A stretch of DNA of 6,412 nucleotides from Modestobacter sp. (GCA_025966175.1 JAOPVN010000326.1:1-6412); one strand, 5' to 3'. Positions 1 to 6,253 are shown, counted from the stretch's first letter. Notes: generated by a model not told the origin, from the sequence alone. Translations and numbers: made by a program.

Positions 1-1421
1 TCGGCGGCGGCCGGCAGCTGCGCGGGGGCGGCGGTGCGGCCGGGCAGGACGGCGGTCAGCACCGCCAGGGCGACGCACGACCCCACCCCGATCAGCCCGA
101 TCGCCTCGTACCCGCTGCTGTCGGGGAACAGCTGACCGCGGGCGGTGGCCGCCTCCAGCACCGTCGCGCTCAGCGCGCTGCCGACCGCGAAGCCGATGTA
201 GCGCAGCACCTGGTTGAGGCTCATCGCGCTGCCGGTCTCCCGGGCCGGGACGGCGGCCACGATCAGCCCGGGCAGCGCCGCGAACACGGTGCCCACCCCG
301 AGGCCGGCGACGGCCATGGCGGCGAACAGCTGCCACAGGTCCGCGCGGACGAACCCGGCGAGCAGCTCGCCGACCCCGAGCACCACGGCGCCGATCGGGA
401 GCACCAACCGGCTCCCGACCGCCCGCTCCAGCGGCCGGGCGAGCCGGCTGGCCAGGAAGCTGGCCACGGAGAAGGGGAGCAGCACCAGCCCGGCGACGAC
501 GATCGAGGTGCCGAACCCGTAGCCGGTCGACTCCGGGGTCTGGGCCAGCCGGGGCACCGAGGAGAGCAGCAGGTAGTTGGCCACCCCGACGAGGAGCGCG
601 GCGCCGTGTGCGGTGGCGGCGGTCCGGCCGCGGGCCAGTCGCAGGTCGACCAGCGGCGCGGGAGCGCGCAGCTGCCAGACCGCCCACGCCACCAGTGCGA
701 CGACGGCGAGGACCGCGAGCCCGAGTACCGCCGGCGATGTCCAGCCCCAGGTCTCCGCCTCGCCGAGCGCGAGCAGTCCGCAGGCCAGCGCCGTGCCGAG
801 CAACAGCGCGCCGGCGACGTCCAGCCGGCGGGGCGGCACCTCCGGCGACGGCGGATAGACCAGGGCCGCGGCGACGAGCCCGACCACGGCGGCCCCGGCA
901 CCGAACCAGAAGGCCGCGTGCACCCCACCGAACTCGGCGATCGCGCCGGTCAGCGGATAGCCCAGGCCGACGCCCGCGGCGACGGTGACCGACAGCACCG
1001 CGACGGCAGAGCGGGACCGTTCACCGGTGAGCGCCGTCCGGGCGGTGGCGATGGCCAGTGGGGTGAGCCCCAGGCCCACGCCCTGCAGGGCCCGGCCGGC
1101 GATCAGCCAGCCCAGGCCGAGGGGCAGTGCGGCCAGCACGCTGCCCAGCAGGACGACGGTGAGCACGGTGAGCACGACGGTGCGCCGATGCCGGCCGTCG
1201 CCGAGCCGGCCGATCACCGGGGTGGCGACCGCCCCGACGAGCAGGGTCACGGTGAGCGACCACTGCGCGCTGGTCACCGAGACGTCGTTGGCCTCGGCGA
1301 TCGCCGGGATCAGCGGTGCGCCGAGGCTGCTGATGACCGCGACCAGCATCGCGAGGTAGACCAGCACCGGCACGAGCGCGGGGCGGGCGGCGGGTGGAGT
1401 GCTGATCCCCGGGGTCGTCAC
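1..1421 (-). CDS. DHA2-type MFS efflux transporter (3' end outside the window)
   Basis: This is an integral membrane transporter of the major facilitator superfamily, most like the 14-helix DHA2 drug:proton antiporters. It reads for 473 codons from a GTG at 1421 (MTTPGISTPP...) and is still open at base 1. The Ala/Pro-rich tail there suggests the stop is close. Helix 1 begins near residue 17. The loop 2-3 motif A is visible at about 71-80 (GRLGDGRHRR). An antiporter-type motif C is at about 148-160, in helix 5 (AAGVGLGYPLTGA). A LVDLRLARGR segment at 257-266, typical of DHA2 proteins, precedes the second half. Cytoplasmic export of a small hydrophobic compound is the family expectation; the substrate cannot be read from sequence. 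The start is supported by a TAACGT -10-like hexamer 8 nt upstream and by the usual short hydrophilic N-terminus. No strong Shine-Dalgarno sequence is present. It is divergent from the RraA-family gene. Confidence 0.9.
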   Translation of the reverse strand, partial: MTTPGISTPPAARPALVPVLVYLAMLVAVISSLGAPLIPAIAEANDVSVTSAQWSLTVTLLVGAVATPVIGRLGDGRHRRTVVLTVLTVVLLGSVLAALPLGLGWLIAGRALQGVGLGLTPLAIATARTALTGERSRSAVAVLSVTVAAGVGLGYPLTGAIAEFGGVHAAFWFGAGAAVVGLVAAALVYPPSPEVPPRRLDVAGALLLGTALACGLLALGEAETWGWTSPAVLGLAVLAVVALVAWAVWQLRAPAPLVDLRLARGRTAATAHGAALLVGVANYLLLSSVPRLAQTPESTGYGFGTSIVVAGLVLLPFSVASFLASRLARPLERAVGSRLVLPIGAVVLGVGELLAGFVRADLWQLFAAMAVAGLGVGTVFAALPGLIVAAVPARETGSAMSLNQVLRYIGFAVGSALSATVLEAATARGQLFPDSSGYEAIGLIGVGSCVALAVLTAVLPGRTAAPAQLPAAA

Positions 1422-1605
1422 GTCGCTCGACGTTAGTGCCGGTGTGCGGGGCCCTCCGCCTGCGGCTTCCGTCCAGCGGTCACCGGGATCGGCCGCATCG
1501 CGCGTCGAGCGGGGGCGCGGCGGACCGCCGGACCCGCAGCATGGTGGTGCCGATCGCTCGGCCGCGGCGACTCCTGACCCCGACCCACACCCGGAGGTTC
1601 CCGAG
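1422..1605. promoter_or_regulatory. Divergent intergenic region between MFS transporter and rraA-like gene
   Basis: This 184-bp gap between two divergently transcribed genes must hold both promoters. On the minus strand a TAACGT hexamer (1430-1435) lies 8 nt before the transporter's GTG, a good TANNNT -10 for a leaderless or very short-leader transcript; no matching -35 is visible. A 13-bp inverted repeat, CGGCGG-A-CCGCCG (1518-1530), is a possible operator, but such repeats arise easily at this base composition. No convincing -10/-35 pair for the rraA side was found. The plus reading frame stays open through part of this region, but nothing supports it as coding. Confidence 0.45.
1593..1597 (+). 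promoter_or_regulatory. Ribosome binding site of the rraA-like gene
   Basis: A perfect GGAGG core lies 8 nt before the ATG at 1606. It decides the start in favour of this ATG over in-frame GTG/CTG codons further upstream, the frame being open back to about 1399. The resulting 167-residue length matches the family. Confidence 0.85.
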
Positions 1606-2109
1606 ATGAGCTCACCGACGACGTGGTCGACCACCGACCTGTGCGACGAGCACCCGGAGGCGCAGGTGTGCGAGCCGCTGTTCCAGGTGTACGGCGGCGT
1701 ACCGGCGTTCGCCGGCCCGATCGCCACCCTCAAGGTGTTCGAGGACGACACCGCCGTTCGCGAGGCGGTCGGGCAGCCGGGGGAGGGGCGGGTGCTCGTC
1801 GTCGACGGCGGCGGGTCGCTGCGGTGCTCGCTGTTCGGCGGCGGCCTCGCGGTCGCCGCGGCGGGGAACGGCTGGGCCGGCGTGGTCGTGTTCGGCTGCG
1901 TCCGGGACGTCGCCGAGCTCGAGACCCAGCCGATCGGCGTCCGGGCGCTGGCGGTGGTGCCGCGCAAGAGCGAGCGGGGCCTGCACTCCAGCGTCGGCGG
2001 GCGGACGGTCGTGTTCGCCGGGGTGGTCTTCCGGGCGGAGGAGTGGCTCTGCGCCGACCGGGACGGCGTCATCGTGCTGCCGGCCGAGCCGGTGCGGCCT
2101 ACGGGCTGA
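1606..2109 (+). CDS. rraA: RraA-family protein, probable HMG/CHA aldolase-type
   Basis: This 167-residue cytoplasmic protein covers the full RraA family length (about 160 residues). It aligns with E. coli RraA from the N-terminal T-DLCDEH and V-CEPLFQVYGG stretches (residues 10-31), through the signature VLVVDGGGSLR (63-73), to the C-terminal DRDGVIVLP (151-159). RraA of E. coli binds RNase E and inhibits RNA decay. Related proteins are class II metal-dependent aldolases that cleave 4-hydroxy-4-methyl-2-oxoglutarate and 4-carboxy-4-hydroxy-2-oxoadipate, and they need a G-X20-R-D motif. Here G79 and R100-D101 fit that motif exactly, whereas E. coli RraA has Arg-Gln at that place. An aldolase or oxaloacetate decarboxylase activity is therefore plausible. 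Automatic pipelines often call such proteins MenG demethylmenaquinone methyltransferase, which the fold does not support. The ATG has a GGAGG site at 1593-1597. The 3' end overlaps the convergent TetR gene by 11 bp. Confidence 0.92.
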   Translation: MSSPTTWSTTDLCDEHPEAQVCEPLFQVYGGVPAFAGPIATLKVFEDDTAVREAVGQPGEGRVLVVDGGGSLRCSLFGGGLAVAAAGNGWAGVVVFGCVRDVAELETQPIGVRALAVVPRKSERGLHSSVGGRTVVFAGVVFRAEEWLCADRDGVIVLPAEPVRPTG

Positions 2110-2728
2110 GCGCGTGCGCGGTGCCGACGGCGTCCAGTGCGCCGGCCAGCGCGGCCACCGCCATCTCCACCAGGGCGCGTCGCTGGTCGGTCGGGCACCC
2201 GGCTGCGACCCAGGACAGGCAGGCCGCGTCCAGGAAGCCGAGGTAGCCGTGCAGCGCGTGGTCCCGGGGCTGGCCGGGGGCCAGGGCGAGGATGCCGCGG
2301 AGCAGGTCGACGTAGCGCTCCCGGGTCTGGGCCCGCAGCTCGGCGGCGGCCGGGAAGCCGTCGTGCGGGTTGCGCAGCGGAGCCGCCCAGCCGGCCGGGC
2401 TGTTGCTGATCACCTCGAGGTAGACCTCGATCGAGGTGGCCAGCCGGAGCCGGGCGGCGGCGCGGGAGCCCAGCGCGGTGTCGGCGGCGACCTGCCGGGT
2501 GAGGAGCTCGTCGATGCTCTCCTGCAGGACGGCGAGGTAGAGCACGCCCTTGCTGGCGAAGTACCGGTGGACCAGTGCCTCGGAGGAGTCGGCGGCCGCG
2601 GCGATGCCGGCCACGCTGACCGCCTCGTAGGGCGCCTGCGCGAAGGCGGCACGGGCGGCGTCCAGGATCGCCGCCCGGCGCTGCTCGGGGTCCAGCCGCC
2701 GGCGCGGCCGGCGGTCCGTCCGGGTCAC
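2099..2728 (-). CDS. TetR/AcrR-family transcriptional regulator
   Basis: This is a 209-residue one-component repressor of the TetR family. An Arg-rich N-terminus (residues 5-18) leads into the DNA-binding domain at about 17-64. Helix 1 is RRAAILDAARAAFA and the helix-turn-helix runs through VSVAGIAAAADSSEALVHRYF, ending in the family hallmark HRYFASKGVLY (54-64). Residues 65-209 form the helical ligand-binding and dimer domain, which is variable in this family, so the inducer cannot be named. The GTG at 2728 is chosen because it fits the usual N-terminal length and lies 7 nt after a TACCCT -10-like box. There is no Shine-Dalgarno sequence, in keeping with a leaderless message. It is divergent from the GH13 gene. 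The palindromes in the shared region suggest that it represses itself and the GH13-MFS pair; this is inference. Its stop (TAG, 2099-2101) lies within the end of rraA. Confidence 0.93.
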   Translation of the reverse strand: MTRTDRRPRRRLDPEQRRAAILDAARAAFAQAPYEAVSVAGIAAAADSSEALVHRYFASKGVLYLAVLQESIDELLTRQVAADTALGSRAAARLRLATSIEVYLEVISNSPAGWAAPLRNPHDGFPAAAELRAQTRERYVDLLRGILALAPGQPRDHALHGYLGFLDAACLSWVAAGCPTDQRRALVEMAVAALAGALDAVGTAHALSP

Positions 2729-2735
2729 GCCGAGC

Positions 2736-2764
2736 AGGGTACCGCCCTACTGGGGTAGCGTCAG
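2736..2764 (-). promoter_or_regulatory. Candidate promoter of the TetR gene
   Basis: Read on the minus strand, CTGACG (2759-2764; four of six matches to TTGACA) is followed after a 17-bp spacer by TACCCT (2736-2741; fits TANNNT). Only 7 nt separate the -10 box from the GTG start, so transcription would begin at or next to the start codon and give a leaderless mRNA, which is common in actinobacteria. The spacer is occupied by one of the candidate operator repeats. Confidence 0.5.
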
Positions 2765-2777
2765 TAGCGCTACTGGG
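2747..2777. promoter_or_regulatory. Candidate TetR operator: palindromes and repeats
   Basis: AGTAGCGCTACT (2763-2774) is a perfect 12-bp palindrome. CTACTGGGGTAG (2747-2758) is an inverted repeat CTAC/GTAG with a 4-bp centre. CTACTGGG occurs directly repeated at 2747-2754 and 2770-2777, 23 bp apart. GTAGCG occurs directly repeated at 2755-2760 and 2764-2769. The cluster lies between the TetR gene and the GH13 gene and covers the -35 and spacer of the TetR promoter. That is the expected place for an operator bound by TetR dimers. The protein bound is inferred from position only. Confidence 0.6.
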
Positions 2778-2796
2778 CGTGGATCAGTACTCGGAC

Positions 2797-2803
2797 GGAG
2801 AGG
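2797..2803 (+). promoter_or_regulatory. Ribosome binding site of the GH13 gene
   Basis: GGAGAGG lies 8 nt before the ATG at 2812. It favours that ATG over the in-frame GTG at 2779, which has no Shine-Dalgarno sequence, abuts the operator repeats and would add 11 hydrophilic residues outside the GH13 fold. Confidence 0.75.
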
Positions 2804-2811
2804 GTGCGGCG

Positions 2812-4140
2812 ATGCCGGACTGGGTGCAGGACGCGGTGTGGTGGCACGTCTACCCGCTCGGTTTCGTCGGCGCGGAACGGGATGCCCCGGCCGACGGCGC
2901 CGTCACCTCCCGGCTCGGCCGGCTGACCGGCTGGCTGGACTACGCGGTCGAGCTCGGCGCCAACGGCCTCGCCCTCGGGCCGGTCTTCGCCTCCAGTACC
3001 CACGGCTACGACACGGTCGACCACCGGCGGATCGACCCGCGGCTGGGGGATGACGCGGACTTCGACGCGCTGGTGTCCGCCGCGCACGACCGCGGCCTGC
3101 GGGTGCTGCTCGACGGCGTCTTCAACCACGTCGGCCGGGAGCACCCCGCCTTCCGGGCCGTCGTCGAGCAGGGGCCCGGTGCGCCGACCGCGGAGTGGTT
3201 CCGGCTGCGCTGGCCGGCCGACCCGCGCCCCGGCACCGAGCCCGAGTACGACACGTTCGAGGGGCACGGCCAGCTCGTCGCCCTCGACCACTCCTCGCCC
3301 GCGGTCGCCGACTGGGTCACCGAGGTGATGACGCACTGGCTGGACCGCGGCGCCGACGGCTGGCGGCTGGACGCGGCCTACGCCGTTCCCACCTCGTTCT
3401 GGGCGACCGTGCTGCCGCGGGTGCGCGAGCGGCACCCGGACGCCTACCTCGTCGGCGAGGTGATCCACGGCGACTACGCCCGGTTCGTGCAGGAGTCGGG
3501 CCTGGACGCGGTCACCCAGTACGAGTTGTGGAAGGCGCTCTGGAGCTCGCTCAACGACGGCAACCTGCACGAGCTGGCCCACGCCCTGGGCCGGCACGAC
3601 GGGTTCCTGGACACGTTCGTTCCCCTGACGTTCGTCGGGAACCACGACGTCACCCGGATCGCCAGCCGGCTCGCCGACTCCCGTCACCTGGCGCACGCGC
3701 TGGCCGTGCTGTTCACCGTCGGGGGCACGCCGACGGTCTACGCCGGGGACGAGCAGGCCTTCACCGGGGTCAAGGAGGACCGCGCCGGTGGGGACGACGC
3801 CGTCCGGCCGGCCTTCCCGGACACCCCCGACGAGCTCGCTCCCTACGGCTGGCCGACCTACCGGCTGCACCAGGAGCTCATCGGTCTGCGCCGGCGGCAC
3901 CGGTGGCTGCACCGCGCCCGGACGACGCCGCTGCACCGGGACAACCGCCAGCTCGGTTACGCGGTGAGCGCCGACGGGCAGCGGCTGGTGGTCGTCCTCA
4001 ATCTCGCCGACTCACCGGCCGCCGTTCCTGCCGCTGGGGCCGCCGAGCTGCTGGCCGGCAGTGGCTCCGTGCGGCAGCCGGGCACCGACCGGGCGGTCGT
4101 CGAGCTCGGGGCGCACGGCTGGGCCATCCTGGACGGGTGA
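2812..4140 (+). CDS. GH13 alpha-amylase-family glycoside hydrolase, cytoplasmic
   Basis: This 442-residue enzyme of glycoside hydrolase family 13 acts on alpha-glucosidic bonds by the retaining mechanism. The (beta/alpha)8 barrel starts almost at once (VWWHVYPLGF, residues 9-18). All four conserved regions are intact: DGVFNH at 101-106; GWRLDAAY at 183-190 with D187 as nucleophile; GEVIHGD at 215-221 with E216 as acid/base; and VGNHD at 275-279 with D279 as transition-state stabiliser. HGYDTVDHRRIDPRLG (64-79) resembles neopullulanase and cyclomaltodextrinase enzymes, but their N-terminal domain of about 120 residues is absent. A small C-terminal beta domain occupies about 365-442. There is no signal peptide, so it should act on imported or stored oligosaccharides. 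The exact substrate and whether it hydrolyses or transfers are not visible. It is divergent from the TetR gene, with a probable shared operator, and lies upstream of an MFS transporter in the same direction. Confidence 0.93.
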   Translation: MPDWVQDAVWWHVYPLGFVGAERDAPADGAVTSRLGRLTGWLDYAVELGANGLALGPVFASSTHGYDTVDHRRIDPRLGDDADFDALVSAAHDRGLRVLLDGVFNHVGREHPAFRAVVEQGPGAPTAEWFRLRWPADPRPGTEPEYDTFEGHGQLVALDHSSPAVADWVTEVMTHWLDRGADGWRLDAAYAVPTSFWATVLPRVRERHPDAYLVGEVIHGDYARFVQESGLDAVTQYELWKALWSSLNDGNLHELAHALGRHDGFLDTFVPLTFVGNHDVTRIASRLADSRHLAHALAVLFTVGGTPTVYAGDEQAFTGVKEDRAGGDDAVRPAFPDTPDELAPYGWPTYRLHQELIGLRRRHRWLHRARTTPLHRDNRQLGYAVSADGQRLVVVLNLADSPAAVPAAGAAELLAGSGSVRQPGTDRAVVELGAHGWAILDG

Positions 4141-4197
4141 GCAACCGCACAGCCGGTGCTGGGAAGGACGGACGACGGGCCGGCGTCGTCCCTGAAC

Positions 4198-5556
4198 GTG
4201 ACTGAACCGACGACAGCCCCGACGCCCACTCGCGCGTACGCCGTCTGGCTGGTCGGGCTGCTGGCCTACACGGTCGCGATCTTCCACCGCGCCTCCCTGG
4301 GCGTCGCCGGGGTCGAGGCACAGGACCGGTTCTCCGCCGGGGCGTCGGCGATCTCGCTGTTCCTGGTGCTCCAGCTGGCCGTCTACGCCGCCCTGCAGGT
4401 GCCGGTGGGCGTGGCACTGGACCGCTTCGGCTCCCGCGCGATGATCGTGGCCGGCGCGGTCACGATGGCCGCCGGCCAGCTGGTGATGGCGCTGGCCACC
4501 GACGTGCCGACGGCGATCGCCGCGCGCGTGCTGGTCGGCGCCGGCGACGCGATGACGTTCACCAGCGTGCTCCGGGTGGTCTCGATGTGGTTCCCCGGCC
4601 GCACCGTCCCGCTGGTCACCCAGCTGACCGGCATCTTCGGTCAGATCGGCCAGATCGTGGCCGCCTATCCGCTGGTCACGCTGCTCCACCACGCCGGGTG
4701 GACGCCGACCTTCCTCGGCGCCGCGGCGGTCGGCGTGCTCGTGGGGGTGCTGGTGCTCGTCGCGCTGCGGGACACCCCGCCCGGGACGCAGGTCGCCGCG
4801 CCCGCCGGCCTGGCCGCCGTCCGGGAGAACCTGGCCGCCACCTGGCGGGAGCCCGGCACCCGGATCGGGCTGTACACGCACCTGGTCACCCAGTTCTCCG
4901 GCACGGTGTTCGCGCTGCTGTGGGGTTATCCGTTCCTGACCGTGGGGGAGGGGCTGTCGGCCGGGGCGGGGGCGGCGCTGCTCACCCTGCTGGTGCTCGT
5001 CGGCATGGCCTTCGGCCCGCTGCTCGGGCGGTTGTGCGGGCGGTGGCCGCTGCGCCGCTCGAACCTGGTCTTCGGCATCCTCGGCGCCACCGTGGTGATG
5101 TGGACGATCGTGCTGCTCTGGCCCGGTCGCGCCCCGCTGCCGCTGCTGATCGTGCTGGTGCTGGTGCTGGGCACCAACGGCCCCGGGTCGATGATCGGCT
5201 TCGACTACGCCCGCACCGAGAACCCGGCCGAGCGGTTGGGCAGCGCCAGCGGCTTCGTCAACGTCGGTGGTTTCTTCGCCTCGCTGTGCACCATCCTGGC
5301 GATCGGCGCGGTGCTCGACGTGCTGACCCCCGGCTCGTCCACCGACTACGACCTGTCCGCCTTCCGGGCCGCGTTCGCCGTGCAGTACGTGTTCTGGGCG
5401 ATCGGGCTGGTCGGCGTTCTCCGGCACCGCCGGGCGCTGCGGGAGCGGCTGGCCCGGGACGGCGTCGTCCTCGTCCCGCTGGTCGTCGCGGTCGGCGCCC
5501 GGCTGCGCGGCAGGTCCGCCTACATCGCGCCGGAGACGCCGCCGACCGAGCGCTGA
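4198..5556 (+). CDS. 12-helix MFS transporter
   Basis: This major facilitator superfamily permease has 452 residues if read from the GTG at 4198 (MTEPTTAPTP...). Helix 1 is at about 14-30, followed by FHRASLGVAG. The loop 2-3 motif A is seen at about 71-80 (GVALDRFGSR). Helices continue to about 190, a central cytoplasmic loop spans about 191-220, and six more helices run from about 225 to 408. A basic tail (RHRRALRERLAR, 409-420) and a short hydrophobic patch end the protein. The motif A variant and the overall pattern are closer to symporter-type permeases for organic anions or sugars than to drug exporters, but this is a weak inference. It lies 57 bp after the GH13 stop, with no visible terminator or promoter between, so co-transcription is likely and an oligosaccharide or product substrate is possible. 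An in-frame GTG at 4156 is an alternative start that would add 14 residues. Neither start has a good Shine-Dalgarno sequence. Confidence 0.9.
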   Translation: MTEPTTAPTPTRAYAVWLVGLLAYTVAIFHRASLGVAGVEAQDRFSAGASAISLFLVLQLAVYAALQVPVGVALDRFGSRAMIVAGAVTMAAGQLVMALATDVPTAIAARVLVGAGDAMTFTSVLRVVSMWFPGRTVPLVTQLTGIFGQIGQIVAAYPLVTLLHHAGWTPTFLGAAAVGVLVGVLVLVALRDTPPGTQVAAPAGLAAVRENLAATWREPGTRIGLYTHLVTQFSGTVFALLWGYPFLTVGEGLSAGAGAALLTLLVLVGMAFGPLLGRLCGRWPLRRSNLVFGILGATVVMWTIVLLWPGRAPLPLLIVLVLVLGTNGPGSMIGFDYARTENPAERLGSASGFVNVGGFFASLCTILAIGAVLDVLTPGSSTDYDLSAFRAAFAVQYVFWAIGLVGVLRHRRALRERLARDGVVLVPLVVAVGARLRGRSAYIAPETPPTER

Positions 5557-5560
5557 GCCC

Positions 5561-6253
5561 TCACACTGCGCGGGCGAAGACGATCGCGTAGTCGAACCGC
5601 CGGCCGTCGCGCTGCACCGGCAGCAGCAGGTGCTCGACGTCCGCGGTCCCGGGCAGGGCGGCCAGCCGGTCGGCCAGCTCCGGCACCGGGTCGCTGGACC
5701 AGATCGCCAGCACGCCGCCGGGCCGCAGCGCCGCGAGCGCCGTCGCCAGCCCGGCCTCCTCGTAGAGCCCGGCGTTGGAGTGGTGGACCAGGAACGCCGG
5801 GCCGTTGTCGACGTCGAGCAGGACGGCGTCCCAGTTCCGTCGCGCGCCGGCCAGGTGGACGGCGACGTCGGCGACGTGCAGCGTCAGCCGCTCGGCGGGC
5901 AGCGCCGGCAGCCCGGGCAGCAGGCCGTCGGCGGCCCAGCCGACCAGGGCCGGCTGCAGCTCGGCGACGTCGACCGCCGCGACCCGCGGCTCGGCGAGCA
6001 CGGTGGCCGCGGTCCAGCCCAGCCCCAACCCGCCGACCAGCACCCGCAGCCCCTCAGCCGGGCAGCGGCGCAGCGTCTCGGTGGCCAGCGCCTGCTCGGT
6101 GGAGGTGTCGACGTCGTCCATGGCGAAGACGCCGTCGACGATCAGCTCGGTCACTTCCGCGTCGTCCGGACCGGTCCGCCGGCGCAGGGTCACCTCGCCG
6201 TGCGCACCCGCCGCCCGGCCGAGTTCCTGGAGCTCGGCCGCGGGGTCAGCCAC
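5561..6253 (-). CDS. Spermidine synthase-like SAM-dependent methyltransferase-fold protein
   Basis: This 230-residue soluble protein has the Rossmann fold shared by spermidine synthases and class I methyltransferases. A small N-terminal beta region (about 20-60, including LIVDGVFAMDD) precedes the glycine loop VLVGGLGLGWTA (71-82). E98, in VDVAELQP (94-101), follows strand 2 and likely contacts the ribose. HVADVAVHL (126-134) supplies the adenine-side Asp. WDAVLLDVDNGP (141-152) is strand 4. LRPGGVLAIWSSDP (176-189) is strand 5. The polyamine-synthase motif GGGDGG is replaced by GGLGLG and the usual D-S/T-x-D-P by DVDNGP. Aminopropyl transfer to putrescine is therefore doubtful despite the likely automatic name spermidine synthase. 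The GTG start at 6253 overlaps the end of the upstream GntR-type gene by 8 bp, suggesting translational coupling. It faces the MFS gene tail to tail with a 4-bp gap. Confidence 0.85.
   Translation of the reverse strand: MADPAAELQELGRAAGAHGEVTLRRRTGPDDAEVTELIVDGVFAMDDVDTSTEQALATETLRRCPAEGLRVLVGGLGLGWTAATVLAEPRVAAVDVAELQPALVGWAADGLLPGLPALPAERLTLHVADVAVHLAGARRNWDAVLLDVDNGPAFLVHHSNAGLYEEAGLATALAALRPGGVLAIWSSDPVPELADRLAALPGTADVEHLLLPVQRDGRRFDYAIVFARAV

Noticed and set aside
263..928. Minus-strand frame (221 codons) inside the DHA2 transporter
   Set aside because: It is out of frame with the transporter, rich in Ser, Pro, Arg and Trp, and shows no domain. It is a shadow of the real frame.
606..1436. 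Open plus-strand frame (276 codons) opposite the DHA2 transporter
   Set aside because: It is an Arg/Gly/Gln-rich nonsense product. The minus strand carries recognisable MFS motifs A and C through the same interval.
1518..1530. CGGCGG-A-CCGCCG inverted repeat as an operator or terminator
   Set aside because: A one-base centre cannot form a stable hairpin loop, and 6-bp all-GC arms are common by chance in such DNA. It is kept only as a remark on the intergenic region.
1399..1605. N-terminal extension of the rraA-like gene back to an upstream GTG-type start
   Set aside because: The extra 69 residues are Pro/Arg-rich with no counterpart in the RraA family, and GGAGG at 1593-1597 clearly marks the ATG at 1606.
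2770..3936. Long open frame (388 codons) on the minus strand across the GH13 gene
   Set aside because: The translation is a low-complexity run of Val, Gly, Arg and Pro with no family resemblance. The opposite strand codes a complete GH13 enzyme with all catalytic motifs. Open antisense frames are expected at this GC content.
5152..5169. Three tandem GTGCTG units
   Set aside because: They code Val-Leu repeats in a transmembrane helix of the MFS protein. Codon bias explains them, and they are not a separate repeat element.
4012..5427. Long open frame (471 codons) on the minus strand across the second MFS gene
   Set aside because: The product is Gln/Arg/Gly/His-rich and hydrophilic, the mirror of hydrophobic codons in the transporter on the plus strand. 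It is a composition artefact.
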